Notes: generated by a model not told the origin, from the sequence alone. Counted from the first letter of the stretch, positions 35,373 to 57,497 are shown. The stretch is 64,000 nucleotides of DNA from Amblyomma americanum (GCF_052857255.1 NC_135498.1:164544124-164608123), one strand, 5' to 3'. A program made the numbers and translations.

Positions 35373-36580
35373 TAGAACGCTTGCATCAAATTCCTGTTTA
35401 AAAATAAAGCAGTTCTGTGGCCTATAGGTTGCGTGCTCGATTCCCAAGCTGAAGGTCATTGGTTCAGTTGCCCACATCTTCGGAAGAAATTCTATATTCC
35501 TTCGCTAATGACGTCACCGGCTTTCTGGGCGCCATTTGATCTCATGATCTGTTGTTGACGTCATGCGAGACGAATGTGACATCATGTGGGGTTTTTGGGA
35601 CCCCTGCTGCTGGACAACAACGCTGGTCGTCGTGTTTTGTTGCCGCGTGAGCCAAATTTTTTTTTTTTCATTAAAAAATGAGAGGCGATCATGCAACGGG
35701 ATGCCGAAAGTATGCGACAGCATCGAATTTTAGCTTCTCGGTGTCGCTGTAGCTCAGCGAGATCTCCTTCATCGCGTTGGCGCCGAAGCCGTGGCTGTTG
35801 CATCGCAGAGAGCGACGAGTAACGTCTTCGCCATTGCCAGACGAGGTGAAACAAGTTGAACACGTGCGAATCTTTCTGAAGCAGAAGCAGAACTGAACTG
35901 ATGTGAAGCGAGAGCTGCGAACTGACACGCGGAGGTCATGCTATCGTAGCGTGAGAAGCAATCCGGGCGCAGCGTACAAGTATCGGGTGATCGCTCTGCC
36001 CCAGCAGTGGCATCACGGCTCGCGTCAGCCCGAGCTTTTCCGTTGTGAGTACTTCTCGTGCCGCTGTGGGAGCTGGGAAGGTGAAATCACACACAATACA
36101 CGATGACGACAATGGCGAATTGGCGCCATAAACTGCAGTCGCATTATAAGAAGGGCAATTTTCTGCAGAAGCTGCAAAGATGTCTGCTTGTGCATACAGG
36201 TTGGCCTTACACGGCTTGATGATGCTTGATGACTGATTACGACATGAAACGACATTTTTCATTTTGAAAGAATTGTCGAACACATTGACATACGATTACG
36301 ATAGTCGGTGATGCGAACTCAGCTCTTCACACTCCACCTGCACTGTAAACAAGAATCAACTCAAATGTGAGCTAAAATGGTTGGCGTCACCCTTTAAACT
36401 CCATATGCGGAAACATTTACTCCATCAATATGAAGTAAAGATGTGGTAAATGACCTAATTTACACCGTGCACTTAATAAAGGGGCACAAAGGAGGTTTCT
36501 ACGCCTTATACCTGCTATTTTTAAATTGATATCTTGGTCTCAATGTGCCCAAAGTCCCGAATGGAGTACAAAAAACACCA

Positions 36581-36678
36581 TGGATGGATGGATTAATGGA
36601 TGGATGGATGGATGGATGGATGGATGGATGGATGGATGGACGGACGGACGGACGGACGGACGGACGGACGGATGGATG
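36581..36678 (+). repeat. (GGAT)n(GGAC)n microsatellite
   Basis: GGAT tetramers switch to GGAC and back to GGAT. 36679-37620 shows no supported gene. Confidence 0.95.
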
Positions 36679-37623
36679 AACCCTTTATATCGGGCGGTGG
36701 CTCAAGCCACATAGCCATGACTTATGAAATTTTACTCTTGTCTTCATTTTAGCCACGAATCAGATAACCTTCGTTTGGTTACTTCTACCCGCTTAAAATC
36801 TACTTACCCTTCACTTTCCTGAAACCCCAATGCCTTGGATAAATCAGCCCCGCTGCTTTTCCCTGTAGGGTGAAGCCCTTACCCCGCCATTACACCGCCA
36901 CCTTGCGTCTTGTCTGCTTCTGGTCAGCCGTCTGATGATGGCGGTGAGTGACGGCCCCTTGGTTACCATCGTCGCTGGATCTCAGCTAAGTTATACGTCT
37001 TCACGGTCGCCTGCCGCGGTACAAGATATTGGCTTGTCACCGTTTTCTGCTACAGTAAGCTACACATTTGAACTGGTCATACGAAGCCTCCAGTGCTCTA
37101 ACAATACCTCACCTTCCTCTGTTAGTCTAGCCAGCCTGTTAGAGCCTCCGCTTAGGCCTAATTCTCAAGGCTTTTTTTTTTCAGTGTGGTACTTGGGGTG
37201 TGTTGCAGCAGATTATAGTGCGTTGCATGAACATGAAACTGTGACAGAACATAACTTTAACGCTGAGCTTTTGATTGAGCTGATGAGGCTACATTTTTCG
37301 TCAGTCATATTGAAACGACAAGCCTTAAAGAAGTGAACATGAGCGCAATTACTGTCATACCAAACTACCTTCAGAGGTGTTTTCATTTTCAGCTTATTCT
37401 GCACTGACTTTTGTTGAAATATGGCATCGTGTATGACCGCTAAAACTACCAAGAGACTTCTTTTCAGTTTTGAAATATTGAGTCTAATATTACATCCCTT
37501 TATCTAGCCACAAGCGACCAAACGAGCTCGTACAGCAAAAGCAGACGACAAGCAGACGCCTCCTGTCGCCTACGCCGCTGCTGGGCTTGCAGACGGCGAA
37601 AAGAACGTGTGACGCGGGGTCAC

Positions 37624-37795
37624 ATTAGACGTTTATAGCATACGGGAGACGTACTACCGGAGACGTATACCGGTTTACCGTACGCCGGCTGCGCATGCGC
37701 AGTGGCTCCCCTTCACCCCAACAATGCCTCTGCGCATGCGCGAGAGGGATCTGGTAAACTGGTATGCGTCTCCGGTATGCTAAAAACGTCTATTA
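37624..37795. repeat. Palindromic MITE-like element
   Basis: The outer ends TAGACGTTTATAGCATAC and its inverse (37775-37795) and the inner GCGCATGCGC blocks (37691 and 37731) are in inverted order. The arms are about 65-80 bp. The left arm carries an extra GGAGACGTACTACC-like duplication. Confidence 0.75.
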
Positions 37796-39595
37796 GGGCA
37801 GCGCAGTTTCTCAAGTTAGACTGCCGGCGGCCCCCTCAGCTACTACCCCTTTCCGCCGCTGGCATTGCTGCAAGAATGAGCCTGAATGAGAATAAATAAA
37901 CAAGGCACAATTTTTCGGCTCCATTTCTGTGGGTAGTAAAAAATTTGCTCTCTTGTACGCCTAAATTCCTACCTTGTATAAGGAGGGAATAAAATACCCT
38001 ATTTATATGGAGTAAATAAAACCTGCTTTTGGGAGTGCGCTGGTTGACAGGCCATTTACTCCCATTTGGGCATTTTATTTTTAACAGTGTGCCACCGCTG
38101 GCAGGTGACGTGTTACGCTGCTAGCCACCCTCCGGGATTTTTCCGTGGCAGCCACCTTCCGGTTGTCCATCCCTCCGCTCTCGCCGGGGCAGATGGCGTT
38201 TTACGCCGTCGACGCCGACTACGGTGCGGAACGCAGGAAAGGGCGCTTAACAGCTGCGGTATAAAAAAAATACACAGTCAAGGTAACTGATCATCTGATA
38301 AACTGACATGCATCAAAATATGCATGTCGGTGGCCGGATGGCATAATATCTCGAACATGAGTAGTTAACACCTATAACGGAGATAAACTCATCTCAATAC
38401 GCGTAAAAATGACGATAAACCATCCCTAGTATGGGATCGCACTCCCGGTTGATAAACGTGTTTCTGCTTCGTTTACTGCAAGCGCTGTTAGACAAGTATT
38501 GACGGCCGTCTTTGGTAAGTAGCTAGACATGACCCGCATGCGCTGTGCTCACACTAGGCTGAGAACAAAACTTCTTGCATGTTTGGTGTGTTCACCTTTG
38601 TCATACCTCTTTCACAAGGCATTCCTCGAAGGCATTTCTAGAAAGGCCCTCTTTTCACCAAAGAGCGAAAGCTCAAAGGAGCAGCGACGCAGCTACACGG
38701 TGCTGCCCAGTGGCGAAACAGTCGCTGAGGCTTAGCACCCGCTGCTGTCCTTGAGGAGGCTGCTGAAGTGAACGTTTTAAAATTAAAATGGGGAATTCTG
38801 TTCATTCGTTGAGCTCAGAGATTTTTTTCTAATTGCTTCCTTAAAAGAACAGCAACAGCTACTATCATCATCATCAGCAGCAGCAGCAGCAGAGAGCAGC
38901 AGCAGCAGCAGGAGGAGGTTTTGTATATTGCCTTGGCCTCTGGGGGCAGTCGGTGTTGCTGCAACACTTTGTTGTCTTAAATCGGGGCATAAAATATAAA
39001 CACTCGTGCAAAAAGCAAAGCCAGGCACACCTTTCGTTTTTTAAACATGCTTCCAAGCATTGCAGGTTGAATGTATTTTTTTATTCCTTTTACTTTTTGA
39101 CTTGGGACGGCACTGGGATTGCAGGTTCTCGAAGGCCGCGCCTTTGGGCTCCAAAGGTCTCGGACGGGAGCCTTCGCCTCCAAGGCCCTTAATAGCAAAG
39201 GCGCCACATTTGTGCCATGTAGCTGCACTCCTTACGCCTTTAGATATAAGGACCTGCTTCTCAAAGGCCTTTTCGGCACCCGTGTGACAGGGGTATTTGC
39301 CATATTTCTTTTATCGCAAAAGCGTCATAAACAAACGATTACTATAAAACGTAATATTCGATACTGCATCCAATCATAAATAAGTATCAGTCCATATGCA
39401 ATCCTGTTTCTGCCATGCTCTTTCAAACTCTGCAAAAGTGTCCATTTTCTTCTATTGCAAGTTCCCTTGCGGTGCCTCGTGGTGGACGCGTGAATTTCTC
39501 TTTTTTCTGCATCAGTATCTTCCCATCAGACAACTGGTTTATTTGCATTCTTCTTTCTTAGAGCCTTGCTAAGAACTACCGTAATTATGGGTGCA
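37796..39595. other. No gene seen; short AGC repeat
   Basis: A (AGC)n tract lies at about 38876-38915. Bases 39125-39275 are dense in AAGGCC/GCCTTT words without a clear period. No coding segment was recognised. Confidence 0.5.
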
Positions 39596-39911
39596 ACGTT
39601 AAGAGACCGGAATCAGGCAGAGTGGGTGAGGGAACAAACGCGTGTTAATGACATCCTAGTCGAAATCAAGAGGAAGAAATGGGCTTGGGCAGGGCATGCG
39701 CAAGATAACCAAAATGGTCCTTAGGGTTATCGGAGTTGATTCCAAGAGAAGGCAAGCGTAGCAGGGGGCCGCAGAAAGTTAGATGGGCGGATGAGATTAA
39801 AAAGTTTGCTGGCATGCGGTGGCCGCAGCTGGCAGAGGACAGGGTTGATTGGCGAGATATGGGAGAGGCCTTTGCCCTGCAGTGGGGGTAGACAGGCTGA
39901 TGATGATGACC
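39596..39911 (+). pseudogene. RTE-like LINE C-terminal fragment
   Basis: The frame from 39596 reads TLRDRNQAEWVREQTRVND and then RKKWAWAGHA. This is the C-terminal signature of RTE-type endonuclease/RT proteins common in arthropods. The frame then breaks but continues (ARW-like and DRVDWRDMGEAFALQW-like text) to a TGATGATGATGA tail at 39898, the usual kind of 3' microsatellite of these LINEs. Confidence 0.7.
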
Positions 39912-40133
39912 GTTTGCTGAGAACAGGTGCTCATGCTGAGCGTATGCTGACCAGTTCACGCCTGGAGGATCAGAAAGCACTAGTCCAAAGGGCGAGATAG
40001 GCAACTAAGGATTTTTTACACTTTACCGCTCAGTTGAATTCTCCTATGAACAGTGGATAAAAATGAAACCGTGTGGAGCTCAGGAGATAGCTGAAGAACA
40101 GTTCACTTCCTTCCTATTCATTACTACAGATCC

Positions 40134-40177
40134 TATCACATGACTCGCTTTAGTGCTCAAAAGCGAGTCATGTGATA
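40134..40177. repeat. Perfect 18-bp hairpin with 8-base loop
   Basis: TATCACATGACTCGCTTT (40134-40151) and its exact inverse (40160-40177). Confidence 0.9.
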
Positions 40178-40613
40178 CGATTAGCCAAAACTCCCCATAT
40201 AACGCTCAGCCAAACACTACTGAAAACTTCGCTCCATATTATTACGCGAAAACAGTCTGGAAGCGGCAAAAAGAGCTCGTAAATAGCATTTTGCTGAGCT
40301 AGCAAAAAGCTCTAAACTCAACTTAGACTCAAAACTCTATGCTTCACCGAGCTCCTCTTCCTGTAAACGCTAGAACTTCGCGGCACCGACACCAGAAGCG
40401 CTAGTTTCTAGGCGGTCGGAGGTCGAGTAAGTGAACCAGTTGGTGGATGACGCCGCAGGTGTGCATCCGGCGTATACCACGGATAAAACGCATTCTCCTC
40501 ATGACGCACGGACTCGCTTCGCAGCGCATATATCATTTGTCTACGCCGTTAGTAATTTCGCAGCTGGTACCTCTCGCGCATGCCGTCTAATCTATTACGT
40601 CACAGAAAACAGG

Positions 40614-40628
40614 TGGATGGCTATGGTT
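40614..40628 (+). repeat. Left target-site duplication of the LINE at 40629
   Basis: TGGATGGCTATGGTT; the right copy at 43532-43546 differs by one base (TGGACGGCTATGGTT). Confidence 0.75.
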
Positions 40629-43531
40629 GTGTCTGGCTATCCTTCTTTAAGTCTGCGTTCTAGGCCACATTTTGCCTCCCACATGCGGAGGAGCCTGCTG
40701 TCGGCTATTATTGGAGCGTCTGAACCCTCTAAAGATATCGTCGCCTCGGCGACGTGTATCTTTAGTGTATCTGTCCAATTCCCAATGTCCGTGATGGTTC
40801 CGATCAAGATTTCCCCCGTCGTTTTCTAAATCTTTCCCATTCCGTGACTTTCGGCTGTTTTAGCCGGTGCAACTTATGCGATGCAACTTTGCGAGCAAAA
40901 CAGGTGTAGCAGGTGCGACGACATGGAAAGAGGTATGAGCCTAGCAAAAACTTGGAACATTCTGCGACACTTGCTAGATCCAACCAAATCAAAATCTCAG
41001 GCCGAAATCAGGCTAGCCAAAGCGCGACACGTATATGATGGGTCAGACGAAGATTTTATGGAGGGAATCATACAAACATACGTAGGAGATGTAACTCGCT
41101 CTAGCCTACCGGAGTATAGGGGGCCTCCCAGAGAGGAACTCGATGCGCCTATAACGGAGGCAGAGGTGAGAACAGAGATAATTAAGCTCAAAACGAAATC
41201 TGCTCCGGGCCCGGACGGAATCACAAACACAATGCTGCGGAATCTAGACGACGAGTCGATCACAGCAATTACAAACTACATCCAGCAAGTGTGGGAAAAG
41301 GGTGAGCTCCCCAAGCAGTGGAAGGAAGCTAGTATTATACTAATTCCTAAACCAGGCAAACCACCAAAGCTGAAAACCTTAGACCGATCTCTCTTACGTC
41401 CTGCGTAGGAAAGTTAATGGAGCACGTGATCCAAACGAAAATGACTCGATTTATGGAAGACAACGAGTTATGGCCAAACGAGATGCTCGGCTTCCGACCG
41501 AGCTTGAGCACCCAAGATGTAATGCTGAGACTTCAGCACGACATCATAGATTCGCGGTCGAGAGACGCAATGGTAATCTTAGAATTAGACTTAAAAAAGC
41601 CTTTGATAATGTCAAGCACGAGGCAATCCTAGCAGAACTGCAAGAAGTAGGTGTAGGCTGTACAACCTACAACTACATAAAAGACTTCCTGTCTGATAGG
41701 ACAGCGCGTATAAAATATCAGGACATAGAATCAGAGGAAATCACGTTGGGAAGCAGAGGTACCCCCCAAGGCTCTGTACTATCCCCGCTCCTCTTTAACA
41801 TAGCAATGAGAGGCCTCCCAACGAGACTCAAAGAGATAGAAAACCTAAACTTCAGCAAGTATGCGGACGATATAAACGTTTGGATTAACCAGGGTAGCGA
41901 CGCTGACATCGAGAGCAAGCTGCAGGAAGCCACGAATATAGTGGTGGACTACGCAGCAGCTATGGGGCTCTCGTGCTCACCAGAGAAGTCAGAGCTCCTT
42001 GTGTACAACCCTAAATCTCTGAGACTTAAACAAAGCAATGACTTTAACATCACAGTCGAGGGTAAACCGGTCCCTAAGGTAGACAAGAACAGGATTCTTG
42101 GTCTCCATATCCAAAGCAATGGCTATAATGATGCGACTATAAAGAAGCTGGAAGGCTATGCGGCACAGGTCATAGGAATCTTTAGGAGAATAGCCCTCAA
42201 GGGAAGAGGGCTTAAAGAGAGGAGCCTAATTAAGCTGGTGCAGGCCTACGTTATTAACCGTCTGAGCTACGCCACACCATACCTTAATATACGGGCCTCG
42301 GAACGAGACAAACTAGACTCGATAATCAGGAGATGCTACAAGCGAGCACTCGGTATACCCATAAGCACTTCAACCGAAAGACTCTTAGGAATGGGAGTTC
42401 ACAACACATGGAAGGAAATCGCCGAGGCTGTTAAAACAGCCCAGCTGGAAAGACTTAGCCAATCCAGCACTGGTAGGGCTATCCTAAACATGGTAGGACT
42501 ACAAATAGACAGGTGTATGCAAAAGAAGCAGGACATCCCAAGAATAATTAGAGAACAACTTAGGGTGGATCCTCTCCCTAGGAATATGCACCCCATCTTT
42601 CACAAGGAAAGGAGGAAGAAGAGAGCTGAGGCGCTAGTCAGGCGCTTCAGCGAGGCAAACGAGAAAACAGTAGCATACACGGACGCGGCGAGTGGCAAGC
42701 TGGGAGCGGCGGTAGCCTCGGTGGTGGATGGCCGGGGTGAGGCAGTCTCATCAGCAACCATACGCAGCCGCAATCCGGAGTCAGCAGAAGAAGCTGCAAT
42801 AGCGCTTGCTTGCGTAGGGACAGAAGCAAAATTCATAGTTAGCGACAGCAAAACGGCCATATATAACTATGGTAGAGGTAGGATTGCACCAGAAGCGGTG
42901 CGGATACTAACAGGAGGAAAGATAGACAGGAAAATTAGCCTCGTATGGGCACCAGCTCACACGTCAGTTCCAGGCAAAAAGGCGGCACACGCTCTGGCTC
43001 GAGATCTCTACTTCCGAGCCGGAGCAGAACCGCCCGACTGCAAAGAACTAGACGAGAGACTGCAGAATTACACGGAAATAACTGAAAACTACAGATTACA
43101 AAGGAGGCTAGTCCCTCCACCGGACAGAGAGCTCGGAAACAAAGAGGCGACGATCTGGCGCAGATTACAGGCAGGAAATTACATTAATCCGGTCTGGGCA
43201 TCGCACGTCCTCAAAGACGAAGACATAGATGATAAGTGCAAAAAATGTGGAGAGAGGGGAACCCTCGATCACGTAATTTGGGAATGTGTAGACTCCCCAG
43301 AGGCTAACGAAGGAATTGATAGCAGAGAAGCCTGGGAGACCCTTCTGCGGAGCACGGACCCCGTCAAGCAGAAGCAAGCCATTCATCTGGCGGTGGAGGC
43401 CGCGAAGAGCCAGCAACTCTTTGCCTGCCTTTAATCGCGGGGGTCCCGGCCCCTACCCCCTAGGCCTGCGTGCCGGGGGTAGGGAGTAGGGGGCCTCCCT
43501 TCTGATGGAAATAAAGGTTTTTAAAATAGAA
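40629..43531 (+). mobile_element. 5'-truncated, 5'-inverted LINE with RNase H
   Basis: The plus-strand part (about 40880-43531) encodes RT, RNase H and a C-terminal zinc motif, and ends with a 3' UTR holding a CCCCCTAGG...GTAGGGGG hairpin and AATAAA. The first roughly 240 bp encode, on the minus strand, the segment that belongs just upstream in the same protein (EWERFRK, then IIADSRLLRMWEAKCGLERR). The junction is near 40870. Flanking 15-bp duplications show that both parts entered in one event. This is the outcome expected from twin priming. Confidence 0.8.
40881..43434 (+). pseudogene. LINE ORF2: reverse transcriptase and RNase H, nearly open
   Basis: RT fingers and palm carry KTKSAPGPDGITNTML, IPKPGKPPK, GTPQGSVLSPLLFNIAM (41758-41808) and KYADDINVW, which holds the catalytic YADD. 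RNase H shows YTDAASG, VSDSKTAIYNY and VWAPAHTSVPGKKAAHALARD. The C-terminus has CKKCGERGTLDHVIWEC (CX2C...H...C). The frame is broken only twice, near 41375 and in an A-run near 41598; from 41600 to the TAA at 43434 it is fully open. The endonuclease is missing through truncation, so the copy cannot move itself. The low number of lesions indicates a young insertion. The clade is one of the RNase H-bearing groups (I, R1 or relatives). Confidence 0.85.
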
Positions 43532-43859
43532 TGGACGGCTATGGTTTAATATTAATTCTTACTTGCTAACATAACCGATAAGAATATATGCGTGTAATAT
43601 GATTTGTTCGGCGGCAGTTTCTGCGCGCTTTTCTCGGTATACAAGCTTATCAGCCTTAGGCATCCCAGATATAGCAGACACATGGAAGGCGCATGATATC
43701 CTCATCTGCTTATGCCACATAAAACCCAACAAGATATGCAAACACCAGGGATAGCACACGCCAACGGCTTTGTTGATGAGTCCACCCTTGCCGTCACCGA
43801 TCTGAGTCGTCATGTGCACGAATAACATGGACCCTCTTGCATATGCAAAGCACCCGGTT

Positions 43860-44575
43860 TAAGTCACACGCAGGAGATGTACAAGCAGCTAAATATTGTC
43901 AGCGTAGAATCTGTGTATGACTACAGACTTTTTAAGCAATACAGATTAGAAAGAACTAGAGGGAGTGACACCTTGAAGTTACTGGCAAATCTTGAAAAAC
44001 ACACGCCAATGTACCCAATGCACAACCAAGATGAATTGAAATTGAGCAAATGCCGTACAGGATATGAAGGCAAATATTAAAATTTAGACTACCAACATTG
44101 CTGAATGATTTCGCGAGGGGCAGAAATACAGATTTTGACTCTATTTCATTGAAGAGCCTGCGGAATAAATATGTATAGGACTGAAATGTCACCACGTCTT
44201 AAATTTTGAAACTGTTTGCGCATTTACTTTTTTCCTTTCTTTTTCCTTTTTTTTCTTTGTTCTCTATTTCTGATGTCTTTGGATCATGTTGTATGCATGG
44301 GTAAACATATAAACGCTTCATCACGTAAACTAATAATTTCACTACAATGCACTTTATTTTCATGTATGCTCATGTTTGACTTGCGTTTGTATTCTCCTAT
44401 CGCACCTATTTTTTATTCTTTATTTTTAACCATTGCAGCATGTATAGCTGCACACTGCTTGCCATGTATTGGGGTACGGGCTTAGTCAAGCCTTCCTCTG
44501 GCTTTTTTCTCGTGCTCCAAACATCCCTGAGATGCCGAATAAACATTGTATTGTATTGTATCATGTTCACCGGGC
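43860..44575 (+). pseudogene. CR1/Jockey-like LINE C-terminus and 3' UTR
   Basis: Frames at 43877-44080 and about 44065-44175 read as the tail of a LINE ORF2 (YDYRLFKQYRLERTRG, then FRLPTLLNDFARG and SLRNKYV before a stop). The 3' UTR has TCAAGCC...GGCTTTTTT, GAATAAA and an (ATTGT)n tail at 44556-44571. Sequence 43547-43859 before it shows no gene. Confidence 0.65.
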
Positions 44576-44779
44576 GGTTGCTGCATACAAGGGTTCCGCG
44601 AGTTACCTCGAACTGCAATTTGGTGAGGGCCATCTTAACCGAGAATTCCAGTCTCCTTCTCCCGCCTCATTCAAGGCCGCTCTAGATTTTTTCTTAACAT
44701 ATTCATCGCTAAAACAGAAAAATAAATATGGGATGTTAACATCGACGCATAGCCAGAACGTTTCAACCTGTGAGACACT

Positions 44780-45120
44780 TTCTCTTCAGTAAAATACTAG
44801 GCATCGACATTAACATCAAACTGTAAGAAAATAGCAATGATTCAGAGAGAAATGTGCATCAAATGACCTTAGGTACTGAAATAAACCTTCAATAAATATC
44901 GGAAAATCACCTTGTTTGGAAATAATAGAGAATAAACATTGTTTCTTCAGTACACTATTCAAAGGTATTCGGTTCCAGTACGAAATGTTTCTCGGCACGA
45001 ATGTCGTTTTAAACTTGTCAGTTTTGACTATATTTTTGCCGTTTCTATTCACACGATCCCATCGTCAAGAATCATAATCCGGTCTGGTCCTGTATTCGAC
45101 CATAAATGAAAACTGTCATG
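44780..45120 (-). pseudogene. LINE C-terminal fragment, minus strand
   Basis: The minus-strand ORF from 45052 contains VKTDKFKTTFVPRNISYWN, a motif block (FxPRTIxxWN) of the extreme C-terminus of CR1/Jockey-like ORF2 proteins. It lies tail to tail with the preceding plus-strand LINE fragment. Confidence 0.6.
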
Positions 45121-47330
45121 CAGAACTTTCAATTTCTTTCGTTGCTCTCGAGTGAATTCCAGCTAAGGCTTTTTTCGGTACCTGTAATTCTTTTGTATAA
45201 GTACTAAAATGAAACAAACTGCAAATTTTTTTATTTTTTCTAAGCATTCGAAGTGATTTTTAATCCAGTGACTCGACAAGGGAAAGGTGCAATCAGATTT
45301 AGCCCGAAAAGAAAAAACGTTTCCCTTCCTTTCCTCTGACCTCCTCCATTCATTTGGCATTAATATATACATTCAAACGAGGCTTAGGATGTCGTCGAAA
45401 CCAGGCAAAATCGGCGAGGACCAGAGTAGTTATACAAGAGCATTTAATCTGCACTGGAAATGCTCACTTGATGAATGCAGTTCCCGCGACCGGAAGAGGA
45501 TCTGGTAAATAAGAAACACTGCCCTAAGCGTGTTGCATGCTGAACCTGCGGCACGAGTCTTGGCGCAAAGTGTGCCGTGTAACCAGCTCTTCCTGCGGTG
45601 GGCGCTTTCGGCAAACGAGGAGGAGGCCCGCTTTCCCTCAAGGGCGTCTTCGAGGATCAAGACACTGCATTGGAGACCGCTATCTGCGAGCGACATCAAG
45701 ATCTAACGAAAGCCTTTTTATGCCTGCACATGAACCTGGGTTTCTATGTGGGATAGCCTTCGCTGCATCACCTAAGCGAAAAATTCGCACTTACTACTGT
45801 TTCTCGTGGCAAGCCGAGGAGTTGGAGCTGCTGAAAATTTTCCTTTTGCCTGCGTGTGAGTTCTGATCGATGTGCGTCCTGGACTGCGCGCTGATTCGGT
45901 GGAGAGAGACGGCAAGATCCGCTTTCACTATCAATTCTTTACACTGCAGAAGCACAGAAGAACTGCAGTTTTTAACCGTATCCAAAGCTGCAACGGGCCA
46001 GTGCCATACCATCACCGAAACTTGGCCTCATCAATTGGTGACCGCATGATCTTCCAACGCGTCTGGGCTGCATTAAAAGAAATAGCCTTGGTGCGCGGCA
46101 GTTTTGTGTTGCGCCGAGCTGCAACCATCAGGGCACCGTTTGACGCGGAGAAAGCAGCCGCTGTAACTGGCACATCATACTTCACAAACAGCGAGAATTA
46201 AGCCAGCGGCGACAACGACCGCCCTGGCACCGCCATCTGGCCGCATCCAGCAGCTCGAAGCGTGCTGCTGCGAGTTCACTCAAGCGAGAAGGTATAGACG
46301 CGAAAGCTGGTTTCATCCCACACGCTTTCCGGCGTTCAATCGAGACGGTGCAGACGTTGTCCCTCCTGCTGTGTGAGTACACCATTGTGCATTGAACGCT
46401 CGTATATGTAACGCTACTGTTTTATTTGACTCACTGCCCAACGAGGATGTCATTCAGCTGAGCAGGGCACTCGAAAGTATTTGTCTAAACCGGACCCACG
46501 TTATGAGTGGCTTGAAGGGTCGGTACAGTTGTTTTGCATTTCGCACCGGGAAAACGTTTTTCCAGTACTACTCGCTAGGCTGGCGGTGGCCACCTGTGAG
46601 CAACATGGTTCCGCCATGGTTCCGCAATGACAATCACGAGCACGAGGTCGCGGGGGGTCGAATACCGTCCCAGGGAGCAGCATTTCAGTTAGGGCGAAAT
46701 GCAGAATAGTCAATCTGCTTTGCGACGACAGTGCACGTGAAAGAACCCCGAGTGGTAGTAAATCAACTCGGAACCTTTCTTTCATTACAACATTTATCAC
46801 TTCCCTCCTGTCACGATTAAGGTTTCCACATTGGGTGTGACGTCTGCTGTACCTTCCATTTCCAGTTAAAACACTCACGTGCGGCTGGAATTGAATTAGA
46901 AAAAGCGATAGATTCGAATAAAGCAGTACAATGGCAGTTCCTAACGTGTCACCTGCTCATAAAGTGTCAGCGTCGAAAGCACCTTAACGTGCACAGCTGC
47001 TCCTGTCAAGGGATGTTCCAAATTACGGACGCTTGGCTTATGTGCAACTATAAGGGCACCTTCTTGTAAGTTAAGACTGCAAGCCGGCGAGGCATACATA
47101 GAGCTTAGCCGCTGTGTCTATTCATCGCCGGTCCAAGGACACGAGGTATGTACAGGCGGTGACTTTGCCGTCAGACTGCGAGTAGCAATCTACAGCATCC
47201 GAAGATAGCACGTAGGTATGCCAAGTGCACAAACGATGTCACCAACGCAAGTCGGTTGCTGAAGGTGTTGCTGTCGAGTCGGTTGCGAAATTGGATTTTC
47301 TTTAAAGAACCACGTTCGTTCCCATTGCAG
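45121..47330. other. Region upstream of the SLC16 gene; possible 5' UTR exons and a SINE relic
   Basis: Strong GTGAGT donor motifs at 45856 (TGCGT|GTGAGT) and 46373 (CTGT|GTGAGT) could end untranslated first exons that splice to 47331. No TATA or other promoter landmark is obvious. 46620-46790 has a decayed SINE (GTGCACGTGAAAGAACCCCG). No protein family was recognised in the short ORFs here. Confidence 0.3.
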
Positions 47331-47334
47331 ACAG

Positions 47335-56444
<9,110 letters not shown>

Positions 56445-56450
56445 AATAAA
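56445..56450 (+). promoter_or_regulatory. Poly-A signal AATAAA
   Basis: It directly abuts the stop codon of exon 5, giving a very short 3' UTR. Confidence 0.6.
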
Positions 56451-56812
56451 CAAAAAATCGCGAGGCTGACCACTGTACCTTTGTCATCGCACGAAACGCG
56501 ATATTCTGAGCGCGCAGTCTCGCATGTAAAATTCCGCGCGGCGTGATGCCTTTAGTACACTGTCCTGAAGTGCATTTATGTGACAATATCTGTACCTGAC
56601 AGCTGAGAAATTAGCTTTGATTGAGAACAAGCTACCAATTTACGAAAAAGGTGTACAGTGCCATATCTCCCACTGCAGCCGAAAAATTTCATCCACTATT
56701 GACTAAGGCTAAAAGGAAGAAGATGTCGGCATGATGCCCTATTCAACAACTTCAACCACAACGAATGCAGTGGTATTTTATAGCCAGATACAACTCAACA
56801 GCGAAAGTTGCT

Positions 56813-57000
56813 TTACCCAGTCAAAGGACCCCCTTCCAGCTGAATGCGTCGGCCGAGTCTCATGACCCTGCTAGCGTGACAATGCATGGGAGATAGTCCC
56901 CTCCCTGCACTGTCGCGCCGCTTCCTGCATTGTCACGCTAGCAGGGCCATGAGAATCGGCCAAAGCCGTTGGCTGGAAAAACGTCCTCTGACCGGGAAAA
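56813..57000. repeat. Palindromic MITE-like element
   Basis: Arms 56813-56886 and 56926-57000 are inverted (CCTGCTAGCGTGACAATGCA and its inverse face each other across about 39 bp). Confidence 0.85.
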
Positions 57001-57497
57001 TCCGCTCAGTTCTTGAGTTTGTCAGACTATATTAAAGCAGGCGCTGGCTGTCAGTTTTTTTACACTCCCAATGTGTTTCGTGGCTCTTCCGCTAGGGCCC
57101 ACGGGAATGCGAGAACACAAATGCTTTCCGCTGTCGCTGACACTCCACTGGAAAAGCGCAAACCTTCGATTGCGCTTTGCAATTCACACGCAGACCTTGC
57201 TTTCACTCTCTCACACTTCATCATCATCAGCATGACTACGCCCCCTTCAAGGTAAAGGCCTCTCCGATATGCCTCCAATTAACCGTGTTTTGTGCCAGCT
57301 AGCTGCGGCCATCCTCTACCCACAAACTTCTTGATCCCATCCGCCCGTTCTCATTCGTACCACCATTTGCCTCACCTGCAGACCGTGTGCGTCAGACCAG
57401 TATGACAGGCCTTTACACTCCTCCCGCTGCGGTTTCGCTTCCATCCCTCGAGAGGCCTTTGAGACCCCTTTTGTACCCTTTCCCTCCATCAACCTCT

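Noticed and set aside
36935..37336. 133-codon ORF on the plus strand
   Set aside because: Composition is not protein-like in a consistent way and a poly-T run lies in the middle; no family recognised.
39125..39275. Dense AAGGCC/GCCTTT words
   Set aside because: No fixed period or hairpin of length was found, so it is kept only as a remark.
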